Of a stretch of 64,000 nucleotides of DNA, positions 58,701 to 64,000 are shown piece by piece. The DNA lies in NCBI RefSeq assembly GCF_963678635.1, contig NC_087066.1, positions 35,651,152-35,715,151 on the forward strand, given 5' to 3'. Both the position numbers and the translations under genes were made by a program. This DNA is from Symsagittifera roscoffensis. Taxonomy: Eukaryota > Xenacoelomorpha > Acoela > Convolutidae. The notes below the pieces were generated by a model. That model saw only the letters and a list, made by a program, of their open reading frames with translations. It was not told where the DNA came from and did no database searches. Position 1 is the first letter of the stretch, and each line of letters begins with the position of its first letter.

Positions 58701-61700
58701 CTGTCGGAAGAAATATTGGCGCTGAAACATTTCTTTGTTGGGTTGCTGGTGCGTTCATCTGCTGATTGAAAACTTGGATTTGAGTTCCAGGGTTGGAGTG
58801 TGGTGACGTTTCATGAAGTTGAGCTTCTGAGTTCGGTCTTTGTCCCACTGTTGCTGTCAATTGCTGATTGTCGATTTGGAGTTGAGTTCCATTGTTCAAT
58901 TCTATAGTCGTTCCTTGAAGTTGAGCTTCTGGGTGGTTCGGCTGAAGGTTTGAACTTTGTGACAAGTCGGCGTTCGACTGCTGCAATGAGAGGTTTGACT
59001 GAAGATGGAGGTGAGTTCCATGGGCAGTTTGAGTTCCAAGAGTTTCTGTTTTTTGTTGATGAATGCGATGATCCAAGGTATTGGCGTCGCTGTTAGATCC
59101 GGGGCGAAGTAGGAGTCCTGAATTGTCCTGGGCGGAATTTGATCTGTGGTTTGAAGTAGCGTTTAAGCTTGCTGGCAATCCTGAAAATTGTGGCAAATCG
59201 TCCGGGGTGTCCTGGTCTATGGTGACGTTTTGTGTAGTGGTACTACGGGTTAAACTTTCCGTTTGGCGTCGAAGGGGAAGATTTTTCAAGGCTTGTCGTA
59301 TTATTGAAGGCGTCGAGACGTTGCTGGCTACTCGTGATGAGTTTAAAGAAGACGTGGCAGTGTTGTTGAGGGTACGCTCGTATCGTTTTGATCGTAGTTG
59401 GATCGTTCGGTACAAAACTTTCAAAGTTTTCAATCGTTCAATGATTGAGTCTTGCTGGTCCGTTCCGGTGCGTATTATCTTGACTGCTTCGTTATTGGCA
59501 TCGTCAAGCAAGCTCTTCAATTCCGTTAAGAAATCGTTTATGATCTGTACTTCGTCGGAATCGCTTATGGCTTGGTTAATTGCTTTTGCTAAAATTTCTA
59601 CGTCTGTTTCTATGACTTTAAAAACAGCATCATAGGTTGAATTCATTTTTAATTGACTTTGTCTCCTAAACTTAATTCACTTTTTGACGTGTCAGACAAA
59701 ATGTAAAATGACCAATACGTAATTCCTTTGATTATATGGAACCCTCGCAATTGTATTGTAACAAAAAAAATGATTTTGAGTTTTTTTTTTTTTTTTCTTT
59801 GGAACTTACAATCCAAAAAAAAAAATAATAAACTATATGACTGGTTAGTATAAGGATGGGTTCGTTGATTTTTCCAACAAAAAAAAACCTTGGTTTCGGT
59901 TTCTTTGTTTTAAAAACTATTGTGCGCCAATGACAATGGCAATACTTTTGGGTGATTCAGATTTCAATTTCAAATCGTAGTTTAGTTGTTGCTTTTTAAA
60001 TGATTTCTTTTGATTTTTGAGTTTTGAGTCTTTCAGTTTACTAATTTGGCGGCATAATCATGTCAAAAATGTGGTAAAATTAGGTTCGGCAAAGATTAAA
60101 GTTCAAATGTCGTAGACAACACCGATGGCATACTATTCCTACCACAAGGCTCATAGCAGAAAAAAAACGCAGGATCTAAAATTTTCTCGAGGGGATTCGA
60201 AAACTTGTCAACCATTTTAATCAAAGTCGACTGAGCTAACGTTCCGAGGTTTTTCAAAATTTCATAAAGTTTTTAAAAATTAGTTCTGCCACTTTAAAAA
60301 AACATGCTAAGAAAGCTGTTTCAAGCCAAAGATAACTCTCTATTATTGAGAGCAAAGCGGTGCACGCTGCGAAAAAAACCTAAAAATTTTCAAATCAGAA
60401 TATTTGTGCAAATAGGGTCTGAGGAGTGTTGTAGGAGAACTGGGAAAATCAATTTCGTCGACCTGAAAAGTCACAATATCGATATGGTTCCCAAATTTTT
60501 TCCGTTGTCTCGGTTACTTGGAGGTTGTTATTTTGGATAAATTTGCCTTAAATTTCTTGTTTATGGATTGCTATACCCATGTACAAAGTTTTTAGTGGCC
60601 TTAGTGGTTCAAATCTAAAGTTATATAGCCTCCTAGTTTTTGATTGATTTAATTTGCATATTTTATTTTAGATATGAAGGGTATGAAATACTATCTAATT
60701 TATTTTATATGAACATCTGTCACATGACTTTCTGTTCTCAATAGCTTTTTGTTCATTAGTAGAACAAATTGTATTTCCATTATGTCATTTCTACTGATGA
60801 CTGCTGTACCAAAATGAGTCTTGACCTTCTAAATTGAACACTGATCGCCAATGAAAATAATTGAGTTTCCAACTCATATGATCCAATTGAGTTTATTGAG
60901 CTGCTTCGATTTGATATGAAAATTTGATCTAGCAGCTTGAACATTATTGCACTGACCATTGAAAATGGAGAAGAACTTTGAGTTCGGTTGTGTTTTAAGT
61001 TTTTTCCTTTTTTTTCTTTTTTTGTTTTACAGACAAAATCAGCTACCACAAATAATTATCGGAGTGAGTTGAGTGATTTATCATGTTGAAGCCTTTTCAG
61101 TCGTGATTGAAACGACTTTAAAAAATTTCCAAAAAAATTCCAGTGTCAAGAAACACCGGCAGTAAATTTTTAACTTTTCCTCTAATTCCGAGCGAGTAAA
61201 GCGAATGAACAGTCTTACATTAGCTTATATCAATAGCTTAGAAGGTTACAATAGCTTAACTTAAGCCGTAGAAGTTTCTAGTTTTACTCAAAGAAAATTA
61301 GTGTTTTTTGAGTATTTTAGCGCATTTTGGAATCAAAAACTTCAAAAATTCCAAAAAGTGCGAAAAAATGAAACAACGTCAAAAAAACTGTGAATTTTTT
61401 GGACGTTGTACTGTTTTTGTAGTCAATTTTCTGCACTTTTCTTCACCCCGCTGAAAATTTTTTTTTTGTATTTTTCTAAAATTATGGAGGGAAGAATCTT
61501 TGCTAATTACAAGGTAATAGGCTATCCTTGTTTCCCCTTTTTTTCTGCTTTCCACGCAAAATCAGGTACCCACAAATAATCATCGGAAAGTGTCGAGTGA
61601 TATATCATAGTACTGCCCTTTGAGTCGTGATTCGAACGAAATCAAGCAATTTTGTACAAGTTATCTCAAAGTGGATAAAAATCGATTCAAGGTTTTTGAT

Positions 61701-64000
61701 TTTTGGTCCGTTTTTGAGCAAATAAGATGAGCGACCAGGCATAAAAAAGCACATTAGTTTTTGGAGTTTGTTTGCGTCATTTTAGGAATCAAAATTTCCA
61801 ACACATTTTTTTTCAAAATTCAAAAAATAGCTGCAGACAAAATTACATTTTTTTTCATTTTTCTGTTTCTTTTTTTTTCAACTTTGCCTATTTTATTATG
61901 ACTGTCTAATATGCTAGGTTCTAGAAAAAAACGTTTTGTATTCTTCAAGTTTATGGTCGGAACACTCTGCTACTTGCACAGTAAACGACTATTCTTGTTG
62001 TTCCGACCATTTGAAAAAAGTGGGGGAATTTGTATTGAAATGTTTTAGTTTTTTGTTTTCCACTCAAAATAGGCTACAACAAATAACCTTCGGAGAAAGT
62101 TGAGTGATATATCATATAAAAGCTTTTTTAGTCGTGATTTGAAAAACATTAAGAAATTTCAAAAAAAAAATCCCCAGAAAAAATGGCGTCGAGAAAAACC
62201 GGTATGAAGTTTTTGATTTTTCGTCTCGATTCGAGCGAATAAAGTGAGCAAGCAGGCTTACAATAGCGTATTTTAAAAACTGAAAAGCTTACAATGGCGC
62301 CTAGTATTTAAGCGCCTTTCTGGAATCGAAAAATTTTACAATAAAAAAAATTGCAAAAAAAACTGAAAAAATTTCATTTTTTTTGAATTTTTTGTTTTTC
62401 TTGTCATTTTTCTGTAATTTTTTTTTCAAATTTGCTTATCACAACACGCCAAAAAATGACATCATTTTGAAAAAAAAATTAAGACTATTGTCGGAACATT
62501 ATCTGCTACTTGCACATAAACCGGCTATCCTTGTTGTTAATTTGTTTTTTTTTCTTTCCAGGTGCGGCGTAAAAGCGACTGGCCAGGTGGTGTGGAGTCA
62601 GTTCTTGCAACACTTCCAGCAGCCATTCCAGTTCTCCAGGACGGCCAATACACTCCCAATTAAACTCTCCTCACACCAGTAAGATTCATTGCCATTTTTC
62701 TCCTCCAGGTGTCTAATTCCATCAAATTTGAGAAGCAAACACTGGAAGGTACAATGACAAAACTGTTTGTGTGCATTTTTATTAACGATCTCAACCTCTC
62801 ATATAGTTCCCAGTTAGCAACACCTAAAACTTCCGTGAATACCTCGCTAATGAAAATGATTGTTACAGTATTTTTGGCAAAATTTGTTCGTTATTTTACT
62901 ATTTGGCCAACAAAATTTAAAAGGAAAGGGTGCAAAATTCTTTCTTCTCTATTTCAGAGTGCTGCCACATAAGGACAGGAAGGAGGATGAGATGAGTGCC
63001 ACTGACATCATCAATCTGATGAGGTGTCACGTGACCAACAACTTCCACTCCCTCAAGGCCGCATTCCTTGCGTACGACCCGGTAAGCAACAAACTACTAT
63101 CGGTCTTTATACAGATTCAATATAACTTCACCTATTTTGTTCATTTTGACAGTATGGCAGAAGTGTTAAATGATCCTAAACCTTCCAATCAAAAATTAGT
63201 TTAACATTTGATTGCTGAATTGCAATTTTCGATTGACGATTTCAGGAGAGAAAGGGCAAAATAATGCGCAGGGAGCTGCGTAAAATTACCGAGAGCGTGT
63301 GTATGAAACTGACAGACAGCCAGTTCAAAGAACTAGTCATCCTTCTGGACCCAAAACACATGGGTTTCGTGGACTACCACCAGTTCCTCACTCTGTTCGA
63401 GGTCAAGGACGAGGACAGCAGGACAGACTGGTTCAAGCAGGACTCCTCCGAGGACCCTGGGAAGAAGACGGAGGCCCATATGGCACAGGATCCGGCAGTC
63501 GCCTACGCAACGGTAGTACCTATGCACTATTGTAGATCATTATCATCCTTGCCCTAAAAAGAAATGAGCTACTGAAGTTCATTATATATTGTTTGTGCGT
63601 TTTTTTATTTTTTCAAGCGAAGGGTATGCTTTTGCTCTTTCACTTATGTTCTTTGTAAAAGTTAGAACATAATTTAAAGATACCCGAGGGAAAAAGAGCC
63701 CGGCCTGAGGGCACGAAGCGCCCGATGGCGGCTCGTTTGCACGAGGCCATCTTCAACTATATTCTAACTGTTGAAGAGCATGTTTTTGCTCTTTATGTTT
63801 GTTTTTGCGGCTCATTTTCCTTTTTCCCCCACCTCGTATGAGCATCAATTTTATGATGTAATGAGTGGTTTTACAAAGTTAATTATGAAGACCAAATATG
63901 TTAGTCATGGCCCGATTACTCCGCATGCCAATTTTCTTGTTGATCGGTTGGTGGGAACAGTAATTTTAGTTGTAAAAAATTGCAGGTGAGGAGGGAACGA
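40463..64000 (+). CDS. EFCAB6: EF-hand protein, EFCAB6 orthologue, 3'-partial
   Basis: Eleven segments join in phase: 40463-40706, 40859-40941, 41391-41629, 44211-44417, 55085-55233, 55456-55691, 55900-56048, 62562-62678, 62958-63081, 63246-63512 and 63986-64000 (running on). That gives about 610 codons in the window. A basic, Ser/Pro-rich N-terminus precedes a string of EF-hand pairs. Their order and motifs match animal EFCAB6, for example EMRKVLENFCFRMTD, GVKATGQVVWSQFL and MKLTDSQFKELVILLDP. EFCAB6 (DJBP) is known from testis and cilia; it binds DJ-1 and the androgen receptor and lies inside axonemal doublet microtubules. Most loops have lost calcium ligands, so a structural role is likely. 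Two introns exceed 6 kb and are full of mobile elements. The ATG lies 2 bp after an acceptor, so the 5' UTR is split. Confidence 0.93.
40859..40941 (+). CDS. EFCAB6: EFCAB6 exon 2
   Basis: This short exon of 83 bp encodes NLDEVEAKLKKAITKNFTEVKQ, the amphipathic helix leading into the first EF-hand. The acceptor is TCTGCAG and the donor CAG|GTATGT. Confidence 0.85.
41391..41629 (+). CDS. EFCAB6: EFCAB6 exon 3: first EF-hand pair
   Basis: It encodes LFQVYDRDDTLHVTVSDLKR, an EF-hand with a degenerate loop, and a second pseudo-EF unit ending in VNYVLFMQERF. The acceptor is TTCTGTAG and the donor GCAA|GTGAGT. Confidence 0.9.
41630..44210. other. EFCAB6 intron 3
   Basis: This intron of 2.6 kb carries family D fragments: the hairpin word near 41984-42000 with its inverted body to about 42240, and a second copy at about 43385-43860 ending TGCTACTTACACAGTAAACG. 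Frames such as 42440-42727 are low-complexity and without domains. Confidence 0.55.
44211..44417 (+). CDS. EFCAB6: EFCAB6 exon 4: best-preserved EF loop
   Basis: It encodes LHNILRALHLFDYNRDEHVQ then KHEMRKVLENFC. The loop keeps acidic ligands at positions 1, 3 (Asn), 5 and 12, but has Glu in place of the usual Gly at 6. The acceptor is GCGGCAG and the donor ACAG|GTACGC. Confidence 0.92.
44507..45044 (-). mobile_element. Family A element, complete (538 bp)
   Basis: Read on the minus strand it starts TTGTTCCGACTTTCG and ends GAGCAGTCTTG. The start folds on itself (CGAAAGT pairs with ACTTTCG). The inverse of the start (GTCGGAACA) recurs about 40 bp before the other end, followed by a perfect hairpin CAGGGCTTCGCCCTG and 15 more bases. 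There is no coding frame and no long terminal inverted repeat. This subterminal arrangement resembles non-autonomous Helentron/HINE elements. Confidence 0.85.
45105..46161 (-). mobile_element. Family A element split by a nested copy
   Basis: The outer element occupies 45105-45355 and 45885-46161. Its body breaks off at AAAGACGGA and resumes at TTAAATCTCCGC, which are contiguous in other copies. Both outer ends are intact, so the outer copy was complete before it was hit. Confidence 0.9.
45356..45884 (-). mobile_element. Nested family A element (529 bp)
   Basis: It is a complete copy from CAAGACTGCTCG to GTCGGAACAA, inserted exactly between A and T of the outer element. No target-site duplication can be seen when the outer sequence is rejoined. 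That gives unambiguous ends for the family. Confidence 0.9.
46162..46945. other. Intronic spacer before the gypsy remnant
   Basis: AT-rich. A family D hairpin word (GTTGCTGTGCAAGTAGTG) lies near 46780-46797. No 5' LTR or gag of the following element is recognised. Confidence 0.45.
46946..50230 (+). pseudogene. Decayed Ty3/gypsy pol (RT, RNase H, integrase)
   Basis: A 243-codon open frame at 46946-47677 is reverse transcriptase: RRVPLPLLDSVETELNRL, RPIVI, TNLDLKNACSQLAL, FYGLSDMPNEFQRVMD and the catalytic box as YLDA instead of YxDD. After a frameshift come KCTFFQKEIEWLGFKIS and RSFFGYKNQYTKFVPNLASL (thumb) and KTDALHTMGWG (RNase H). Then the integrase zinc region HETHPGQFGMKYLAQYIW with a stop where a second Trp is usual, and an integrase core open at about 49291-49803 (FAGPLDSYWGSNKYIL, IKVDHASQDF, RSNGLVEKLVHTVK). 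The first catalytic Asp of the core is Gly. At least five stops and frameshifts make it inactive. Gag and protease are missing. It lies in sense orientation in EFCAB6 intron 4. Confidence 0.92.
50309..50578 (+). CDS. Gypsy post-integrase frame, part 1
   Basis: This 89-codon frame is open upstream to about 50207 (VEVGRKRENSRRQIKPRKP). It is basic at first and then acidic. I recognise no domain. It lies downstream of the integrase tail and overlaps the next frame by 41 bp, so the two were probably one reading frame broken by a frameshift near 50540. Confidence 0.55.
   Translation: MKKTRVSKPSSKATRRQPPRSEKTTTPPGYFASDESMLIPSDILDTSDWEWIAGGFSCRDVARERFISDSLKTSYQDENSNFLRIQRLH
50538..51194 (+). CDS. 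Gypsy post-integrase frame, part 2
   Basis: This 218-codon frame is rich in Ser, Thr, Pro and Asp. RRSSRNVAPPKFYGKRFF near its middle matches the R-S-x-R-x-x-x-P-P-x-x-Y-G type motif found at the C-terminus of many LTR-retrotransposon polyproteins. It is intact although the pol before it is full of stops. There is no signal peptide or membrane anchor, so it does not look like an envelope gene. Confidence 0.55.
   Translation: MRTRIFCESNDYIKGEILEDITNPEDDQQTQCPISILPAEPTPQGQKPSTPAEASKIIPDSQNNSTLPLTEDTTTNFPVYEIVDSSDETISATKTPNNHSNVSPFIRRSSRNVAPPKFYGKRFFLDVVDLSQSTSGSASNPIILESCDTDKWDHNNSVFPLKVVTIDSESSTPDQIFCSSTDKSLRKSVDNFEEQSELDSNFFNIELENFLNCYRKCK
51577..51830 (+). repeat. Candidate polypurine tract and 3' LTR
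   Basis: AAAAGGGAGAGAAAGGA (51577-51593) is a good polypurine tract. It is followed at once by TGCAGTTAG, as an LTR should begin with TG. The end is probably near TGTATCAA around 51826. A 9-bp stem ATTCTCTCC/GGAGAGAAT lies at 51735-51755. No matching 5' LTR is in the window, so this rests on position and motif only. Confidence 0.4.
51838..51950. repeat. hAT MITE fragment
   Basis: AAACTCGGAAAATCAATTTG through GAGAAAATCCACCCCTG matches the right-hand quarter of the MITE at 18515-18923. The rest is missing. Confidence 0.7.
52290..52640 (+). repeat. Degenerate minisatellite, GGTCGAGAAAGTCGAAACAT
   Basis: About ten units of a ~20-33 bp motif (GGTCGAGAAAGTCGAAACAT plus a variable AT-rich spacer) follow one another. 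Several frames stay open on both strands because of the repetition. In one frame it reads repeatedly as GRESRNI. I treat it as a repeat and not a gene. Confidence 0.8.
52860..52901. repeat. 18-bp perfect stem with 6-nt loop
   Basis: AAGTATTTTATTTGATGA (52860-52877) is perfectly complementary to 52884-52901, with loop TGTTTT. It is an isolated AT-rich hairpin in EFCAB6 intron 4. Confidence 0.9.
52902..54537. other. Intronic spacer in EFCAB6 intron 4
   Basis: No gene is recognised. About 53460-53960 is somewhat richer in purine/pyrimidine runs (GAGGAGGAAGCAGAG type), with open frames lacking any domain. Confidence 0.4.
54546..54932. mobile_element. hAT-type MITE (387 bp) in EFCAB6 intron 4
   Basis: It starts CAGTAGCGGATTTAGG and ends CCTAGATCCGCCCCTG, with G- and C-runs facing each other inside. 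The flanks ACCAGAAG (54538-54545) and GTCAGAAG (54933-54940) agree at 6 of 8 positions, an eroded 8-bp duplication. It is an older insertion than the one at 18515. Confidence 0.88.
54975..55030. repeat. C-rich low-complexity tract
   Basis: A run of C with interspersed T and A (CCTCCCCCGACCTCCCCCC) lies about 60-110 bp before the acceptor of EFCAB6 exon 5. It may strengthen the polypyrimidine signal. It is also a likely site of sequencing error. Confidence 0.6.
55085..55233 (+). CDS. EFCAB6: EFCAB6 exon 5
   Basis: It encodes LWARYDLTRSGVTNYMDFMQ, an EF-hand whose loop has Asp at 1, Gly at 6 and Asp at 12, then a basic Ser/Arg linker. The acceptor is TTGTGTAG and the donor ATG|GTAACT. It follows a 10.7-kb intron. 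Confidence 0.9.
55456..55691 (+). CDS. EFCAB6: EFCAB6 exon 6: inter-EF linker
   Basis: It encodes a Gly/Ala/Ser/Pro-rich linker (SPMGGGGDYKTAAAPVTTLR) ending in LQDVEKQFRKL, the helix that leads into the next EF pair. The donor CTG|GTTAGA is less than ideal but gives the correct phase with exon 7. Confidence 0.85.
55900..56048 (+). CDS. EFCAB6: EFCAB6 exon 7
   Basis: It encodes IRKTCEAFDPHKEKVLSIEK, an EF-hand with few remaining ligands, and FTVPMSPSLFNAILTR. The acceptor is ATATAG and the donor CCAG|GTAACA. The LTR element begins 55 bp into the following intron. Confidence 0.9.
56098..56102. repeat. Target-site duplication ACACC, left copy
   Basis: ACACC lies directly beside the LTR end at 56103 and matches 60119-60123 beside the other LTR. 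Confidence 0.9.
56103..56289 (-). repeat. LTR (3' LTR of the antisense element), 187 bp
   Basis: On the minus strand it begins TGTCTACGAC and ends GCCATTGTCA, with TG...CA ends. It differs from the other LTR by only a C/T substitution and a T indel, so the insertion is young. Confidence 0.95.
56350..56416 (-). repeat. Two 34-bp direct repeats at the gag-pro stop
   Basis: GGTCATCTAGTTGTTA occurs at 56366-56381 and 56400-56415, within units that begin GTCGTTGAT. The second copy overlaps the stop codon of the gag-pro frame (56413-56415). It may mark the junction of the deletion that removed pol. Confidence 0.75.
56413..59646 (-). CDS. BEL/Pao Gag-protease polyprotein, 1077 aa
   Basis: The frame starts at an ATG at 59646 and is uninterrupted. 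Residues 1-110 are helical and charged. About 160-530 is Gln/Asn/Pro/Thr-rich low complexity, including three HQHAAHQ-type repeats. About 550-710 is the DUF1759 gag domain (KPFIFDGEPEQWLDWIGLF, LVSGDAKSLIRG). A short Asn/Ser tract follows. At about 829 comes a zinc knuckle CFNCLSPHKFADC, then CRTDGCSKKYHTLLH. At about 915 the DUF1758 aspartic protease begins, with active-site AYAMLDCGSKLTLL. The C-terminus GWKTPLGWSLCGR is the segment that in autonomous BEL elements joins protease to reverse transcriptase; the frame ends 19 residues later. The product should package RNA and process itself. Absence of pol appears real and not due to a stop within pol, since no pol sequence follows. Confidence 0.93.
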   Translation of the reverse strand: MNSTYDAVFKVIETDVEILAKAINQAISDSDEVQIINDFLTELKSLLDDANNEAVKIIRTGTDQQDSIIERLKTLKVLYRTIQLRSKRYERTLNNTATSSLNSSRVASNVSTPSIIRQALKNLPLRRQTESLTRSTTTQNVTIDQDTPDDLPQFSGLPASLNATSNHRSNSAQDNSGLLLRPGSNSDANTLDHRIHQQKTETLGTQTAHGTHLHLQSNLSLQQSNADLSQSSNLQPNHPEAQLQGTTIELNNGTQLQIDNQQLTATVGQRPNSEAQLHETSPHSNPGTQIQVFNQQMNAPATQQRNVSAPIFLPTATSKAAQSQMIGQQITHPFLAPQTASPPHGLYQPSSQQQNQPSSLQQNQPPSQQQRTHNPNSAFRPILTIGNQNSTNHPPTNVFCGHQTTAKGITNINGVPIPAQPALLPTNQGDQRTATNWTSSQPTLTHQCTQPAIRSYQEGFLGTTTAYNPTNMPTSSTKAFTHAGCRGPTGSTHQNINRPPPHQHAVHQHAAHQHAAHQNQPSYFPPIPANLGTAPTDHTHHQTISKTFRKSVPIVKPFIFDGEPEQWLDWIGLFNATINSTDMTNSEKMTHLQKLVSGDAKSLIRGYGCNGAMYDAALQRLENDFGNPTKIVTSFLRRLDAISGPNLRHTRSYKDLANFLQTMVDTFTTLGFQHDLHSTTNVQTVLSKLPTPCRLEWNRYNLQCNIRQPSLIDLTNWFNIYAEACSDLPSNSNNNNTRNSSSSNNYNSSNTQGSSSNGHTHQHGPSDHRANQNHRNQQRSQQQHKSGQKDQRRDFCPEKRNCQYLGKCHHFIAMNPKDRLQHARDLQLCFNCLSPHKFADCQSTQTCRTDGCSKKYHTLLHNSSIYNSTTQRETANRNSRQHDDTTNCSTSISKRKLTRHIPTLPITISHGKHRVQAYAMLDCGSKLTLLKSSIALQLKPDLQLDDTIQLNQALTSSDTASTKMTIAIGPYNQQKQPFQLNDIDVIMDWNLSQFNPELVNSICQRNEPLQHIRIATLPSKEIGIIIGCDFAELVTPSEVIHSKQNVPIGWKTPLGWSLCGRDSTPTSSQTLASIGPQ
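59931..60118 (-). repeat. LTR (5' LTR of the antisense element), 188 bp
   Basis: It matches 56103-56289 except for two differences. It should hold the element's promoter on the minus strand. Just outside its inner end is an A/T homopolymer-rich leader (59760-59830) before the gag start. Confidence 0.95.
60119..60123. repeat. Target-site duplication ACACC, right copy
   Basis: It is identical to 56098-56102; the pair brackets the element exactly. Confidence 0.9.
60155..60480. repeat. hAT MITE fragments
   Basis: AGGATCTAAAATTTTCTCGA (60171-60190) and CTGGGAAAATCAATTTCGTC (60440-60459) are pieces of the hAT MITE in opposite orientations, both strongly eroded. Confidence 0.55.
61030..62545 (+). 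repeat. Family D repeat cluster in EFCAB6 intron 7
   Basis: Three related units begin near 61030, 61560 and 62050, each with CACAAATAAT-like sequence, GAGTGATATATCAT, a CGTGATT block and a GAGCGA(G/A)TAAAG segment. Two of them end with the hairpin word CTACTTGCACA followed by CTATCCTTGTTGT or a variant (61970-61998 and 62503-62540). The last unit ends only about 20 bp before the acceptor of exon 8. Confidence 0.8.
62562..62678 (+). CDS. EFCAB6: EFCAB6 exon 8
   Basis: It encodes RCGVKATGQVVWSQFLQHFQ, the second half of an EF pair and closest to vertebrate EFCAB6, then a linker. The acceptor is TTTCCAG and the donor CCA|GTAAGA. Confidence 0.9.
62958..63081 (+). CDS. EFCAB6: EFCAB6 exon 9
   Basis: It encodes EDEMSATDIINLMRCHVTNN then FHSLKAAFLAYDP, the entering helix of the next EF-hand. 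The acceptor is ATTTCAG and the donor CCG|GTAAGC. Confidence 0.9.
63246..63512 (+). CDS. EFCAB6: EFCAB6 exon 10
   Basis: It encodes the EF loop continuing from DP (ERKGKIMRREL, with Gly at 6 and Glu at 12) and its partner MKLTDSQFKELVILLDPKHM, then an acidic linker. The acceptor is ATTTCAG and the donor ACG|GTAGTA. Confidence 0.92.
63661..63768. repeat. 108-bp foldback element with ~20-bp inverted ends
   Basis: GTTAGAACATAATTTAAAGA at the left and its imperfect inverse ending TATATTCTAAC at the right enclose a GC-rich core with smaller stems (GAGCC/GGCTC, GGGC-ACGAA-GCGCCC). Similar T-rich sequence (TTTTTGCTCTTT) flanks both sides. It is probably a tiny MITE. Confidence 0.55.
63986..64000 (+). 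CDS. EFCAB6: EFCAB6 exon 11, start only
   Basis: The acceptor AAAAATTGCAG is followed in the right phase (0) by GTGAGGAGGGAACGA (VRRER) to the window edge. Only 15 bases are visible, so this is a prediction from phase and acceptor. Confidence 0.55.

Larger units (their letters stand above)
56103..60118 (-). mobile_element. Non-autonomous BEL/Pao LTR retrotransposon (gag-pro only)
   Basis: Two nearly identical LTRs of 187-188 bp, a 5-bp ACACC target duplication and one uninterrupted 1077-codon frame make this a complete 4016-bp insertion. The frame carries gag and protease of the BEL/Pao type and stops just past the protease. Only about 120 bp separate its stop from the 3' LTR, so there is no room for reverse transcriptase, RNase H or integrase. 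After the 5' LTR the minus strand reads TTGGCGCACAATAG, a possible primer-binding site after one spacer base. No good polypurine tract precedes the 3' LTR. Movement would need pol in trans. It lies antisense in EFCAB6 intron 7. Confidence 0.92.

Noticed and set aside
59081-59635. 184-codon plus-strand frame
   Set aside because: It is antisense to the gag-pro frame, has no domain, and mirrors the codon bias of the real frame.
56413-59646. A domesticated host gag gene
   Set aside because: Intact flanking LTRs and target duplication show it is still part of a young mobile element.
63661-63768. A hammerhead ribozyme
   Set aside because: The conserved CTGATGA and GAAAC cores are not present.

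Overview
The window is nuclear DNA from an animal with an AT-rich, repeat-laden genome. The genes are split by GT-AG introns. They encode metazoan families: a four-and-a-half-LIM (FHL) protein, a TRAF-type MATH protein and an EFCAB6-type EF-hand protein of cilia and sperm tails. A BEL/Pao retroelement is also present, and that superfamily is known only from animals. Coding exons stand out because they are much richer in G+C than the surrounding DNA. I cannot name the species. A 200-base assembly gap lies at 34500-34699.

Layout. Positions 1-20234 hold no convincing host gene. They contain decayed transposon copies, a ~600-bp segment repeated about 895 bp apart (1461-2960), another tandem repeat (6890-8140), a possible ORF1 remnant (10005-10492) and a hAT-type MITE with an intact 8-bp target duplication (18515-18923). 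Positions 20235-24187 (+) carry six exons of the FHL gene, whose 5' exons were not found. Its second intron holds one arm of a perfect 75-bp inverted repeat whose other arm covers the exon 2 splice acceptor, and a Tc1-like transposon remnant. Positions 27387-31325 (+) carry a two-exon gene for a 1153-residue protein: about 980 residues of Lys/Glu-rich, probably disordered sequence ending in a TRAF MATH domain. Positions 31326-40460 are repeats and AT-rich spacer.

Positions 40463-64000 (+) hold ten exons, and probably the start of an eleventh, of an EFCAB6 orthologue that runs off the right edge. Its introns have collected mobile DNA: nested ~530-bp hairpin-ended elements (44507-46161), a decayed Ty3/gypsy pol with post-integrase frames (about 46946-51830), a second hAT MITE (54546-54932) and a complete antisense LTR element of 4016 bp (56103-60118). 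That element has ~187-bp LTRs, an ACACC target duplication and one intact 1077-codon gag-protease frame, but no reverse transcriptase or integrase.

The host genes show no functional link to one another. The most unusual things here are the gag-protease-only BEL/Pao element, the inverted repeat across a splice site, the TRAF protein without RING or zinc fingers, and two families of interspersed repeats with hairpin ends that resemble rolling-circle transposons.
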